64,000 nucleotides of DNA, from contig JANPWX010000211.1 in assembly GCA_024734555.1 (NCBI GenBank), positions 1,908,216-1,972,215 on the forward strand. The letters are read 5' to 3'. Shown here in pieces: positions 1 to 14,473 of the stretch (position 1 is its first letter; every line of letters begins with the position of its first letter). The DNA comes from Trochalopteron elliotii (lineage: Eukaryota > Chordata > Aves > Passeriformes > Leiothrichidae). The position numbers and the translations under genes were made by a program. A model generated the notes under the pieces. It saw nothing but the letters and a program-made list of their open reading frames with translations, had not been told where the DNA came from and made no database searches.

Positions 1-3000
1 AGTTACCTTGAGCATCTGCCCTTTTCAGCAGTGGGTACTGAGAGAGGAAGGAGCAATTCCTGATATGAAATTAAAACTAAGTTTATCATTTTAAAAAAAT
101 ACAGAAAAATTAAATTAGTAAAATGCTACTTCTACCTAGCTGAAATAATAAATAGTTTGTGTTTTGGTTTTGTTCTCCACAAAGCTGGTTGTAGGCAATA
201 TCTTAGGGACTATTTGCCTGTCATGGCCAATCAGAGTTCATATGACTAGACAAGTTTCCTGGCTTCAGCAGTCCTCACTTTGCCTCACAGAAGCATATAT
301 AGGGCCAAATTTTATTCTTGATAATTGGTGTTGTATGGATTTGCAGCAGGAAAAATCTTACAATTGATTAATTTGGCTGCTATTTTATGTCTAACGTGTT
401 CTTAACTGTAGGGGCTTGAATGAACCAGCGTAGGTTCTTGATAGTAATTTGCATACAATATCCTAGGACTTAAAAATAGCTAATACAGCATGTGCCTTTG
501 ACAGGGACCCCCATTTCCTTTGTGATATTTTATATCAGTGTTCATGGGGTGACTTTGCCTATAAAGGTTCCTTTTCCATCTGCAGCTGATTTCTCACACA
601 GTTAATCCTGGGAAGAGATGATCCTCCTGAGCCTCTGTTAGAGCTGAAGTTCCCCCTCTCAGCTTTAGGCTGAATGGTTTTTCTTTTCTCTCCCTTGAAG
701 CCTGCTGCCACTCCAGGCCTGGAGCTCAGGAGTGTGTGTGAAGCACAGCAGCCTGAATTTCCCTGTTCACCTGCAGCTTCCTCTCCTTCCGTAGGGTAAA
801 TTTCTTGCTCTGTTCTGGAATGAGACTTTACAGGGTCACTCCAAAGGCCTAGTGAGGTGGGATGTGCTTTGGGAAAAAAATTAAATTAGAAAGCATGTTT
901 CTGGACCTATAACTTCTTCTGTTACATCCTTCCAGTTTCCCTGTCCTGAGAATTGTTGTTATAATGTGTCAGTTAAGAATGAATGCAATCCAGTGAGCAA
1001 GAGAAAACCCCCTCCAAATATCAGGAAAAACAGGATTACTGAAAGCACATAATTTTTTTTACCCAAATTGATACTGTACTTCTTTTTGATAGGACGGAAG
1101 TTGAAGACATCTCATTTTATTCTTAAATAAATCTACCACACAAACATCTCAGTTCATGCCCAGCTCTGACTTCACAGATGATTTATAAGAACTTTCCTCC
1201 TTTCAGGCAGTGCATTTGTTATCCCTTCGTCTGACTGTATATTGAAGTGATGATAAATGTTGGGAAGTTTCATAGGCATTAATTATTCCATGAAAATGGA
1301 AATAATTTGCATAGTTTCTAACTAATTCTTGGTGGGTTTTTTTAGTTTTAGTTTTAGACCACCTCTTAATCTCCTTGAGATTCTGGGAGAGGTGCAATAA
1401 ACTGGTGTGTTGGTAAGTAGTGTGGCTTTTATCTAAATGACCTGGAGGTGTATTACACCTTATCCCTTACAGTAAATGGAACTTTCACACCTCTGTGCTT
1501 TCCTCCTGCAGCCCAGGATGCTCCTGAAAATTGGGATCCTTCCCAGCTCCCTGCCTTTGTCACTTGGGGTGTTTCAAATTGCCACCAGCAGCGAAGGACA
1601 AGTGGCTGCAGAATGGACCTGGTTGCCTTAAAAACCTCAAAGGTTGGGCATTCCAAAAGGATAATATTCAACACCAGAACCATGTTAGGTTTAATGTTTT
1701 ACTGAAGGAAAGTAGCCCAAGGCAGCTGCTGACACCTGAGCTGGTTAACTGAGAATCCAGGTGGAAAAAATCTCTTAAAAGGAGTGCAGGTTTTGGGTGA
1801 AATCTGAATGTTCATTTTCCTACACAAGTGGACTTCCCTTTCCAGAAAGTTCAGCAATGGGATGCTCAGGCAGTGGGTGCATATCCAATTATTTCCAGCT
1901 AGTGAAGGTTGTCCTACTGTGCAGGTACAAACAAAGGTTGGCTGGACTGGCAGAGGCCCATTTCCATGCCTGGGATTTGGGACAGGATGCAGTTAATTGA
2001 TAGAAGTGTTGCTTTAAGGCTGCCTGCACGAGCTGTGAGTGTGAAAATGAGCAGCATTTCTCTCAGTCTTCAAAATTCAAAGTAATCTTGTATATTTTTC
2101 TTGTTAATTAGGTATAGTTTTAAATTTTGAGAATGGAATGTGTGAGGAGGTTCAGGACACAGTTCCTTGCCTGTCCTGAGAGGCACATAGAGGGAAAATA
2201 CAATTGTTTTATTTAAGTACATAATAATACCAAACCTTCCAGTTTATTTTTAATTTCTTTGAAATTTGTGTTCCTACTTTCTATAAAGAACTATTCTAGC
2301 ATTATCAATACATCTTTCAGATGATGCCTTGTCATTTGGTGACTCTTATCTGAGAAAGCAGATGTTTATTTTTTTGGAATATTATTAAAATTTTCACAGT
2401 ACAAAGACATTTTATTACCAACTAAATTATAATGCTTTTTAAAAGAATGTTACCATCACAGACAACTTCATATTTTACACTCTAGTAATTCAGGTCAAAA
2501 ATCCAATTATAGAGCTGGAGATACACAAGATCACACCAGAGAAAGAAAAAGCAGAGATTTGAATCTCTAGTTTGATGTTAAATGCTGGACCTGGTTATGT
2601 GCCCTTCTTCTCTGTTGTGTAACTTCAGTTTTAAAATTAAAATCCTAAATTTGGAATTGACTTCTTGAATCTGTAAAGGTTTGTTTTATTAGTTTTATAC
2701 TTCAAATCAGTGAGACAGTTCACTTACACTGAAAAGCTTTTCCATATTTACAGCCTCCAAAGTGGAGGCTTTAAAAATAGAAATGTGTCAAATAGGTTGT
2801 TTTGAAGCACAGGTTGGTCAAGGCATTCTGTAATTTCAGAGTTACATCCTGATGAGCTGAATGACAAGATCTCCATGGCATCTGTTACAAAGCATAGCAG
2901 AAGTAACTTCACTTAAACAAATAACTGGGAACAGTGTGTTTGTTCCTCACTGCTTCAGCAAGCTCTTCTCCTTCAGCAGAGAGCCCAGGAGCAGCTGTGA

Positions 3001-4398
3001 GAGCCCTGCCCAGCTCAGTGTCCTGCTCCAGGCGCTGTGGCACTGTGGCTTGGCCCCATGGCTACTCCCTGGGGTCCTGAGGGGTTGTGGCTTTAATGTG
3101 ATTTCAGTCAGATTCATTTGCAAGTAGATGCTTTTGTAGGGCTGCCGAGGGCTGCTTGGTGCCATGTTTTTATTAAATGATAGTAAATCAGGTTTATTTT
3201 ATATCTTCTTCTCAGCCTAACGAGCGTGGTGTTGGACACTGGTGCTGATCACAGCAACACGTTCCAGCCCAGGGACTGAGGTTGGGAATTTTGGGGGTGT
3301 CTCCTGGGAGTGCCCTGCTCTCACCCCATGCTGGCAGTGCTGTTTTCTGGCTCCAGGGAGGTGTGAGAGCAGCCAGGCAGCACTGCCTGCACGGATGCTC
3401 TGATTTTTCCAGCTACAGCAGAGATAATCCATCAGAGAATCCTGCCCATCCAGGGGGTCACAGCCTGGTTCCTCCCCAGCCAGAGGGGATGTGACAGCTC
3501 ACTGCACCCTGGCAGCTTTTACTGGGATCACTTACTCCTTAGAGAATGACAGTTAGTTATAGTTGCTCTAATTGCTATAATAATTGAGGATGAGGTTTTA
3601 TTAGACATTCCTCTCTACTTCTGCTGGTTTTCTAGCAGCTTGTAAACATGTAGAGTAAATCCATTGAAGAAGGAGTAGTAATTTTAAGCTGTAAAGTCCA
3701 CTTAAAACCTTCTTCGTTCACAGGATTAAAGAGCAGGAAAATTTAATTATTGCTGCATGAAAAGTAAAAGTAACTTTGAAAAAAATTTATCCCTTTTTCT
3801 ATTGCATAGTTCTTTTCCACATTTCAAAGTACATGGAAAATCTCTGTGCTTTTTTGGTGAACCCGACAGTATTTGCCTCTGATTCTCTACTCCTAGTCTC
3901 AAAACCAGTCTTTTTGCTGCCTTTGGTCTCTGAGTGTCTCGAGGCTGTGGGTGTGCTCCTGCTCTTATTTTCATCAATTCTTGGCAGCTTCAGTTCTGGA
4001 AAACCAGATGAGAGCTCACAGACACAGTGAGGCAGTTTGGTGGGATTTCATGGATGTCTTCTGAGGTGCTGAATGAGGTAATTTCTCACTCCATAACTTT
4101 ATTAAGCATCTGGAAGAAGGAGTGTGTGTTCACAGCACAAGTCTTTCAGTGACTGTAAACCAGAAACTGTATCTGCATTATAGGAACAGAGATCAAAATT
4201 ACTTGCCTCTTGGAAAAAATATTGTCCCAAATAGATCTGAGGAAAATCTAGGGGGAAAGATGAGTGCTGGATAAAAACAAGGACTGAAGGGTACCTGTGT
4301 GACCAGCTAAGGAAGAAGAAAGGGAAAGGTGGGGGTTTCTAAAGAACTATGCAAAAAACCAGTAGGTGCAACACACTGTGAGTTTAGAACTGAGATTA
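1..4398. other. Intronic, no gene recognised
   Basis: AT-rich sequence with slightly GC-richer patches near 640-800 and 2980-3500. Open frames of up to about 90 codons exist on both strands in the GC-richer parts, but they overlap each other and show no family resemblance. A short hairpin lies at 2752-2771. Confidence 0.6.
2752..2771. repeat. Short inverted repeat (8-bp arms)
   Basis: The arms agcctcca and tggaggct are perfect complements separated by three bases. There is no T-run or other context suggesting a transcript end, so it is recorded only as structure. Confidence 0.5.
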
Positions 4399-4545
4399 TA
4401 GACAGTTCTTATTTCACGCTGGGAGTGCTGCATTCAGTTCCAGCTCTACAGCAAAAATAAGTAAAACATTACAGAAAATTGAATGAAGGAAGGGATAAAT
4501 TTTGAGGACTAGAGGGAAAGGAACTCTGAAAAGCAGAATGTGTAT
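4399..4545 (+). mobile_element. Possible degraded CR1 LINE fragment
   Basis: The stretch ctgcattcagttccagctct near 4428, followed by acagaaaattgaatgaag and gaggactagagggaaag, resembles the coding strand of the CR1 reverse-transcriptase end region, where a 'gtgttcagttctgg...agaaagtccagag...gggactggagga' pattern recurs. The match is heavily diverged and rests on remembered consensus patterns. If real, it is an old copy in the same orientation as CLSTN2. Confidence 0.4.
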
Positions 4546-7500
4546 GATATCATTAATCTAATTGTCAACATATTATTTCTATGTAAGCACAGATAAAGAA
4601 CTCAATTTTTGTTTCATGTTCACCAGTGAGGAGGGTAGTCAAGGGGTATCTTTATTACATATACCAGGGAAAAAAAAAGTTATAAATAGATCCTTTTGGT
4701 GCTGCTGAGGAGTTTCTCAGGGGAAGTGTTACCACCTGGAACATTCCAGCTGAAGTTGGGAGAGCCCTGGGCAATGTGCTGTAAGAAAGGAGCCTTTGTT
4801 AGTGAGGGGGCAGCAGATGCAGCTGGACACTGTGGTGTGGGATGTGACCTAGACAGGATGGGAAGAGAGGGAAAGGCAGTGGGGGACCAAACTGGCTTAT
4901 CCGAATCTCTGAACACACTGTGTTTATTTCAGACTTGCATTAGCTCAGGGCAGAGCAGCCTGTCCTGAGTGCTGCTCATGGATCTGTCACTGAGGAGCTG
5001 TTTCCATGCTTTGCAAACCAGGAAGGCCACTGAGGTGATCTGGTTTGAACTTGGGAAGAGCAGAGTACTTATCGTGACAGTGCCCAGTACCTGTGCAAGC
5101 CAAAGGCAGCCCTCCAGGGGACAAAAAGGCACTGAGCTTTTCCATATCTGCACAGAAGAACAGGCAATATTGTGCTTTTCTTCCATTCCTTTTTCAAGAC
5201 TGGGATAACTGCTCAGTCTGCATGGTATAAATACTTAAAGTTTTCTGTGGGATTAGGGATTTAAAGGAGAAATATGATAGCTGCAGTGTGAAGTAACCAG
5301 ATTATGGTAGAATTGTGTGGGAAGGAACAGGATCAGTACTGGTCTAATTGAAGTCAATGAAGAGGCATTAATTGAACGGGGGCTACAGTATGAGTTTGGG
5401 AATGGTGAAATTCAAATTGAAAAACAAATTGGCACAACGTTCTTGTGGTGTTTCTGCTGTGGACTGTGAATTTAGGGAAGTTAAATTCTGCTGAATGTTG
5501 ACCAAAATAGTTCCTTCTCTAAAGGGTATGAAAACAAGAATAGCAGCTCAAGCCATCACCTTTGGGCTGTGAGGGAGAATGTAGACACAGAAGAGCAGTC
5601 AGGTGAAGGTGTTTGCAGACTTTGTGTTGGTGTTGGGTTATGGAGGTTAAGTTTTTTGTGGGTTCTTTCTTGGGTTTTTTTTTAGGATTGAAAGGAGGGA
5701 GTTTTTAAAAAAGCCAAACCAAAACCAAAATTAAAGAGCTGTCAAACTAGAACCTAACCTGGGAAGCAAAAAGAAAGGAAGGTGGTGGTTGAGATGAATG
5801 TGAGGGTAGAAATCCATCAGTCACAAACATCCCTGGCTGGGGGACTGATGAGTGACTCAATCACTGTGGCAGGTCAGGGCAGCATCACCCCAAAACATGA
5901 CCCTCCTTCCAGAGCAGCCCTTGCTGGGGAAGGGAGGGAGGAAGTGAGAGTGTCTGCAGCATTCCCTGAAAGCACTAGTCCTGTGACCTCCCACGCTTTG
6001 GGTGGGTGCAGCTAGAGAATTGTTCTGTACTGTGAGTTTTTCATGCATCGTGAACATTTCCTTTAGACAAATGTAAGGAATTGTCAAGTTTTTAGACTTT
6101 GAAGGACCAGTAGTTTTATAATTACAGGTTTTAAGCTAAAGATCTGAAGATCTGTCCAACATGGGTCACTAAAGGGCATCCTTTCTGAGAAAAATACACT
6201 GATTTTATCTTTCTGTGGATACCTGGACCAAGTGCCCTTCATTAATGGTAATAAACCAAGCCTCAATTAGAAAAGCAGCCATCATTCTTTTCCTTCCCTC
6301 AGTCTGTAATTTGAATGCCAGTAGTTTTTAAGGTCTCTACTATATTCAGTGGTCCCAGAAAACTTCAGGCTTGTTTTACTCAAATCTGTTTAATTGCAGC
6401 CAGTCCTGAGCTTTTGACTGGAGGTGACCAATGTGAGTAATGTCAGGGAAATATTGAATGTGCTCTGCAAATACTGCTTGGACCAAGCTTTCAAAATTGC
6501 ACCAAATCCCATCAAGTGTATCAGAACTGTTGCGATTTGGGGCACATCCATAGCAGACCTGGGATCTGCACTGATGTGGCTGTGGAATGTAAAGGCACCC
6601 TTTATTCAGTAAAATCTATTCAGGGAGAGATCTTTCCCCCAGATTCTGAAGGCCACTGCTTCTCTGGTAAATGCCACACTTCTATACGAGTGTGATGTTC
6701 TGCCACCAAGCTGTCACCTGCCCAGAGCAATCAGACCATTGAAGAGTTTTGCATTCCTTCAGTTGTGTTGTAGGTTCTTATTGTCACAATAAAAAATAAA
6801 ACCGCACTTATGCTAGACTCTGAAGCATTCCTGGGAAGGAAAATAAGCCAGTAATTACATTGTATTTTACTTTTTGGAGCATTCACTCCTTTCCTCCTAC
6901 TTGTAATTATTGCAAGAATACTGACAAAATAAATATTTTACCTCTGGTCTGTGCACATGGTGCAGTTTTCTATAAATTGTTTTTTCCTGTTAATTATTTG
7001 CAGTTCTTGTCTCAAAGAAAAGAAGAGTAATATGCCAAGGAAGCTGAGGAACCTCAGACAAAGTATAGGAAGTTCAGGAGAAAGTGTAGCACCCACTGTT
7101 ACTTTCTTCCTTTTTTAAAGAGATATTAACCTCTCCACGATCCTTATTAAATTGGCTGAAGTTTAGAACTCATTTTGCAGCTCAAATTTAGATACCCAAT
7201 TTGCTGATATTAGGAAATTTGATGTAATACCTAGTTATAAAATAAACTAGCAACACTGTTAATTTGACCTTGGTTTTAATTAACCCAAGTGTGTTTTGGT
7301 ATCCAGGCTTCCCAGGGCATCACACAATCTAAAGGACACTGCATAAAAGCTGCTTGCCTTGCATTACAGCTCAGTGCAGATTTTGGAGCTGATCAGTTAT
7401 TTTTACCTTACAGCAACATTGATCTGCTTTGCACAAAGTTAGCAGCAATTGCTTAGTGTGCTGAAATCATAATGATATGTAAAAGCTAATTAATGATGGA

Positions 7501-10500
7501 AATTGTACATGCACGTGCTTCTGTTTACTGCACTTTTGTCCTAAAAGAATTTCAGAAATGGAAGATTAAAGATTAAAAAAAGAAATAGAAATTACCTAAT
7601 TATTCCCTAGAGAGGAATCCAGTACTGAGGTGAGTAAATTTCCCCATCCCTATGAATACCCACATTCCATAAATCCTCCTTGCTTCAGTACTTGAAGTTA
7701 TGTGCCTGAGATCCCTCATGACTTTGAAATGCATTTGCTAATGATAACTCATTAGTAGTGATTACCCTGTACTAATAACTCTTCACCAGCTTCTTTATTC
7801 TTGTTATCCTTTTAAACTCTAATCAATATAAAAGGTTCTCTGATCTTGTGGTAACTTTCATTTCTGCCCACCTCCTCTTTAAATGGAGCAATCATTGCAC
7901 ATGCTGCTTTTTTTTTTCTATTTTTGAGCTGAGCCTCCTTTGCAAATCACAGACTAATTTTGTGACTGGCACACTGTGCATGGTTTGAATTGTCAAGGGT
8001 TAGAGATTCAGAAGCGTATATTTGGACTCCTTGGGAGCTGGAAACACAAAAAGAGAATGGGAGAAGATATGTGAATACCTGAGACTTTGGAGAACTAAAA
8101 TTTGTGTATTTTAAGTAAATGTTAAACTCTAAACATACATTGTGGCCCTATAAATATTAGTGTCTGAAATAAAACACAGGCAATTTCGAGATAATAGGAC
8201 TTAACTGTGCCCTGTTCCCCAGTGGAGCAGGGGACTAGAACTCCTTGGGGGCAGGGGAATATATTTGCAGCTTAACTTCCCAGTTTGGCTCATCTGGGAC
8301 TGAATTTGGCAGATTGGCACTTTGAGACTTGAGTGCTTTGAAATCCAAACCATCTCCTTTGGTGGATTATCACTGCCTGGGGAAGTCAGGGCTGCAGATG
8401 GTTAGTGTGGCCCCCCTCTGCACCAGGTAGGACTAACTAAAAAAACACTTGAGGAGCAGAAAGAGGCTTTTGAACAAGGACTGGCTCAAAGCAGATGCAG
8501 CTTCAGGTGGAGCTGCTAGTCGGGGATAAACTCATGTCAAGTGCTGAGGGAGTAAAAGCATCTCTGCTGAGTGTTTCTGAGGTGCCATTGCCAGACAGAG
8601 TTTCACAGGGGGCAGAATCTTCCAGTGGCTGCTTTTTCCCTGGATGGTTGCAGGGCATGCAAAGGCCAACATCCTTTGTTTGGTGAGGATGGGATACATC
8701 CCACCTGCCTGGTGTCTTGGGAGAAAAGGCTCCTAGAGTCACATGGCTGGGTAGGGATTTCCCCCCTTGTTTTTCCTTCTTACCACCTTCCCTTCAGTGG
8801 CGCTCTAAAAAGTGACAGGTAGTTGAGAATAGGTTGTTTGTGATTTATGTTTCTTCTACCTGTTTCTTCCTGTGCCACGTGACTCAAATTTTTCAGTATT
8901 TCTTAGCTTCATTTTCTAAGAATTTGGGGATGAGGTTAATTAATATGGAGAGGTGATGATGCTCCTTTAGAAAACAAAGGTATTTGATAGCCTTAATGTC
9001 TTAGTGCTTCATTGGACAGGGCACACAGAATGATCAAATTGATTCTTGCCTGGGGGTAGTGCAGAAGAAAGAGGAAGACTGGCAAGTACAAATTCACTGT
9101 TCTGCATATGTATCCTTCTATTTTCAGGGGAAAATAAGTATTTTCCTTGAAATACTTGGGTTTTTAACCTATTTTGGCGTAGAAATATGTACTCATTTTC
9201 TCTGAGTAGGAGATTGCAGAACCACCCTGTTAACAGGTTGTGCATTCTGGAATTTTGGCAGTTACCATCTGGATCCTTGCTGATGTTTTGCCTTGTTGCT
9301 GGTATTTTGATTAATAAGATCTTCCTGCACTGATCAGTGGAGGGACAGCTCATGCATCTCATGTTCCCTGTGACTGCTGCTCCCCACCCCTGCCTGTGAG
9401 CAGTGGGATGTGGTTCCTGCATTCTGCTGCCAGGGGAAGCCGGGCTGTGTTGGGAGAAATCTGCAGTGAGGGAGCTCAGCGAGCGCAGTGTTACCAGCTG
9501 CTGTGGTGGTGAAGGCTGCTGGAAGTTATCATCCAGACAGAACTGATTAAAAATGAAACCTCTTCCTCTTGTACCAGTTGTTTTTTCAGGGAAACTGTGT
9601 GGTTTTGAAACGTTTGAACTTGGCAGTTTGGATCAAAAGCTGAAGCTTTCTACTAAAAGCTTATAGTTGGGCTTTGTAGACATCCTTGTAGCACACCACA
9701 GGATAAAAACCTGCTAATGTAATGTTCTCTTTGAACTTCCTGCATGGATTAACTGTGGCAAACAGTAAATAATTTACAGATAATTGTGAACACAATGAAA
9801 TTTAAAAAATTATTCAAATATGCTATTTTATACTGGTAGAGTACAATCTGCTGTGAAATGATGTGCAGAGGGATGATGAGCACTTGCACTTGGTGTGAGT
9901 TCTTGCAGTGGTGCAGTTGACTCCTCTGTACAGTTCTGCAATGGCAAGTGCTGCTGCTCCTTGTGCCTCACACAGGGCATATCAAGTTACTTTTCCTGAC
10001 AAATTCAGGCTCATGTACTGGTAAAACTAATACAGGGATGGAGAGAATTGCATTTTTTTTTGCATTACCAAAAGATGACTTAGCCCATTTAAGACAATCT
10101 TTGCTTTACTTCATTAAATACTTAATTTCTTGTTGAACCAATTGTTATTTCTGCTGTTAATTTTTTTCCTTTGGAGAAGGCATGAAGGAGTGTGAAGGGT
10201 TTGTTCTCTTGGCATAGTGAAAATGGGAGCATGAGTGGTGATGTGGAATCTGCTGGTCCATGGGCTCTCATTCTCTGTTGCATTTGCAGAAATAGCAGGC
10301 TCAGATTTTTGTATTCCTCTGTGATTTCACTTGTTGCAAGCTGAAATACAACACACTTTAGAAAGATGATTTAATATTTCAACTAATACATGCAATTCTT
10401 TCATTTCCCAGTTATTAATCATTTATGTATCTATAAAAGTGGCAGGTTTGCCCTTGGGTTTTGGTCATAGGTCATTATGATTTGCAATCCAGTATAGACT

Positions 10501-13500
10501 CTGTTGTGGATTGATACAGGGCAGAAAAAGAGAGCCTGAGATATGAATAAATCATTCAGCCCACTGTGATAATGCACAGCAGTTTGTGTCACCACTGCTC
10601 TGAAAGGCCAACAGTCTGACTTGCCAGGAGCAGAAAGTTTTAAAGAACCTCCCTGCGTTTTGGTCTGCAAAATGCAGCAATGATTAAATGTCTAAAAGTT
10701 CTTTTTAAAGATAATGAGAGGTCTGAAGTTTGGGGAGCCTTTCAGTAGGGCTTCAGCACATACAGATTATCAGCCTTTCCGACCATCAGTGAAACCAGGA
10801 GCTAATTAGCAAACTGGACATTTCCTCTCATCTGCTTGACTGAGGCTGTATCTAAAATGTCAAAATTGCTGTTGTGTCTACTTTATTGAAACAAAGGTAT
10901 GCTTGAAAAACCCCACTATCTTATTTATCAGATAACAAGGAAATACCAGAGAGTTTTGAGACTGGCATTTATACCTCTATGCTGTTTATTGATACTGCTG
11001 AAAATAAGATGCTCATTGGACTTACTCACTGGAATTAGTTTTGGAAAAACCCTGGGTTGTAAATGAAATTTCTCTAGGTTTGGCTTAGGCCAGCTTCTGT
11101 GTTAATTAACCCATGCACATTTTCAAAACTCAAGCTATCAATGCCTCTAAAGCAGAAACTTTGTGTTTCAGACTTGGAGCTTTCAAGGTTGTTTGAAGCA
11201 GTGTGGAAACATCTTTTGTGGTATTTTTCCATTCTCTCCAATATTCAGTTCCTGATCTTATTATTCTGTAAAATGCATGGGAAATATGATTAGTTTTAGT
11301 TCAAATACAAAGAAGTAGGTCATGAGCAGACTGTGAAATGTGGATAAAATCCTTTAAATTAAATTGTTTTATTGAAGAAAATTATCTCAGTGCCTCTAAG
11401 ATGGAAAGGCTGAACATGAAAGAGATGTTTACTGAAAAAAATGTTTTGACAGAAGCTTAGTATTGTGGTAATGACAATTATTTCAGCATATTCTGCATTG
11501 GCTGTTGAAATCACAGCATTATTTTTATTTATGCAGAACAACTGATACAAGACAGACTTGTATTCTGAAATCTTTGAAATTACATCTACTTTAAAAATCA
11601 GATAATTTTTATGTTAATCAACATCCTATCATTTTATTCCAATTAATCTCTTTTGTTCTAGATCTTGTCCTTAAGAAGGGGAAAACAAACTGTATAAGCA
11701 AAATTATCCATTTCCAATATCTCAAAGTCTTCTCTTGATAAAGTCAGAGGTAAACCCTTTATCCTCCTGGATCAGCTCTGGTGGAGTGTGCTCACCTGGC
11801 TGCTCAGGGTGCTGTGGGGAAGGCCAATACCCACTGCACATGAGGTAGTTCAGTTCAGCAGAAGAGGACATAGCTGCTGTTTGATAAATGGGGATCAAAA
11901 TCCATTTAGATGAGGGACTGGGATGGTGGTGTTCAGAGTATGATAAAGGAAATAGCAATATATCACTGGGTACAGCTCGTCCTGCCTGATGGATTTTGTA
12001 CCCTGTGAGTCAGGCTTAGACTCCTTCCAGTGTGCACACATGGAGCCTTGGCTTAGCTGTGGCTTCTGTTTACATTTAAAGACCATGCAAAGTAAGAAAA
12101 GACAATTCCAACTAAGGCTGGAGCACAGAGGCTCTGGAGCAGGTGTCACAGTGCTGAGCTGCTGCTCACCCAGGCTTGTTTGTGTCCAAGTGTCATCTCA
12201 GACACGAGATTCACCCCCAGCACAGTCCTGAGAGCCCCACTCAGACAGAACTGATTGTGCCAGCAGAGTCCCTTCCTAATTCACATGGCTCTTGAATTTG
12301 TAATTAACACTATTGACCTTTAATGGGTACACTTGTCACATTTTTTTCCATGTTTAAAATAGCACAGTAAAGTTTACTTAATTTTTTTAATCTAATAGGA
12401 AGATTAAAAGGTCTGGCCTTGTTGTCATTGCTGTGATTCTGTGCAAAAATGGTGTTCTCAGTGGGCAATAGCAGGACTACGAGATAAAATTCACCTTTCC
12501 TGTATCTGGTTCAATGGCAACCTGATTACTGGGCAATTCTCTATTGCACCTATGTGAGATACTGAGCTTCTGTTGTCTGTTAAAATAATGTTTTGAGTTA
12601 CCATTAATAGCATTTTTTAAGGAATTTTGATTTCTTTTAATTACAAAATTACAGTCAGGTAGTTTTTTAATACGTGATGGTGAAATTCTTGTGCAGTTGA
12701 TCTTTTTCATTCTATTAAATGATGAAAGCCAGTACAATGCCCTTTTAACTGTGTTGAGTTTAACATATAGAAAAATCATGCTTAAAAACAAAAAGTGTGA
12801 GATTGAAATAATTAGGTATATCTTTATTGGAAATTATGGTCATACCTGAGTATTTGCTGCCTATGCTAGCTGTGGTGTTAAAAATATGACTTTTTCTGCA
12901 GACTTGATTGAATCAGAATTGGCAAATGCCTGGAACATCCCAGTGCTGGATTCTGCAGCCACCGAGTAAAGGGGCTGTTTGAGAGAAGTGTGTCTGTCTG
13001 CAAACATTTCTTGTGTTGTGAGGCAGCATCCTGCTGGATCAGAATACGATATTTGTACTAGGACAGAGTGCTGTGACCCTCATAGTTTAAGCTGTGCTTC
13101 AGAATCCTGAAAGGTGAGGTGTGGCCTTGGAAGGGAGCAGGCAGGGAATGTGAGCTTGGGTGGGATACAGGGGTGGGCTGGCAGAAAGCTGTTCTGCTGT
13201 TGCTCAGGAGGGTGGAGATGGACTGCGAGCTGCTGAATGGGTTCCTGGGCAGCAGGAAATGTGTCTGGGGCAGTGTCTGGAGTGGAGGGTGATGTGCCTG
13301 ATTTGAAATGACGACCAGTGCACATTTAAAGTGAATTTTGTTTGTCCTTATCCCAAGTCCTGCTCAATGTGGTTTCTGTTTTCTCTACACAAGGAGACGA
13401 GGTATAGCTGATCTAAATAGCTTTGTTCTCCTTCTCCTTGGCTCAGTGTGTTACCTTACACCTGCCCACTGACTTTGGTAGTGGCACAGACTTCTCAGCT

Positions 13501-14436
13501 GTTCAATTTGTCTTTTCCTGTTGGGCTCTGGGTGTGAGTACGTGCTGCCAAAACTGATGGTGAATGAATTTGTGTGATTATTGTAATTTTCCTGTATGAA
13601 CTTTTTTCCCCAGACTGAGTTGACTGCTTAGAGGGCATGAAAATAGCCATTATGTAAATAAATACTGTAGCTTCCAGTAATTTCTAACAAAAATTATGCT
13701 GAAATTCCCTGTCCTATGAAAAATCACTAATACAGTAGTTAGTGAATAGTATGCAGAGCAGTGGTCTCTAAACAGTTAAGGGATTTTCATTATGAATATC
13801 ATTACTACTGTTCATTTCTAAATTCAGTACTATTGAGGGAACAAGCAATTACCTGCCACTCAAGGAATTCCCTCTTGAGCTTCCATAAGTACATTTTGTA
13901 AAGTCATTCAAACACCTCAGTGCTGTGAATCTCGTGTCTGTCACGGCAGTCAATGTAATATATGTTTATGTAGAGAAACATTACATACTGTTACATTTTT
14001 AATTGATTACTATAAATATTTTAGTGTGAGGGGAATTTACTATCTATAGACTAAGATCTTGCTAACTGGGATTAGGCCTACTGCAGACAAGTTCTTTGCA
14101 AGCTCTTTGTGTAGTTGCAACAGATCTTGATGATCTTATCTGTGTGATTTCTTGCTCTACCTGTTTTTCATCTTGCCTCTCTCATCTTTATAAAAGTGAT
14201 TTTCAGTCTGCATCACAAGATGCTTTGTATCATGTGGCTTAGTGATAAAATGTTGGGGGGAAAGCACAGCCACTGAGTTCTGCCAGTTCTCGGGAGTTAG
14301 AATGATTACCCAAGCTATTGGATTCCTGTGATTGATCTTGTCACACTAAAGTGTTACTGGCATTGGCTTGATTGTAGTCTAATATCTGTCTGTATAAAAT
14401 ACCTTTAAAATGCCAACAGAAATGCCATTATTGGTA
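4546..14436. other. Intronic, no gene recognised
   Basis: Unstructured AT-rich sequence. A 137-codon open frame on the minus strand at 9009-9422 has no recognisable domain. A phrase, attgaagtcaatg, near 5348 resembles a motif common in old amniote repeats but is too short to call. GC-richer patches lie at 8340-8780 and 13080-13310. Confidence 0.55.
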
Positions 14437-14473
14437 GCAATTCTCTGCATTAATGCAGAGCATTTGGAATTGC
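14437..14473. repeat. Perfect palindrome with an outer inverted repeat
   Basis: The 18-bp sequence at 14443-14460, ctctgcattaatgcagag, is a perfect palindrome. It is flanked by gcaatt at 14437-14442 and its complement aattgc at 14468-14473. Together these could form a short cruciform or RNA stem. There is no evidence of a gene here. Confidence 0.7.

Noticed and set aside
9009..9422. 137-codon minus-strand frame
   Set aside because: No domain, signal or splice evidence; consistent with chance length in a long intron.
9340..9500. GC-richer patch as a CpG-island promoter for CLSTN2 exon 1
   Set aside because: Too short, with few CpG dinucleotides and no signal-peptide frame ending in a phase-1 donor.
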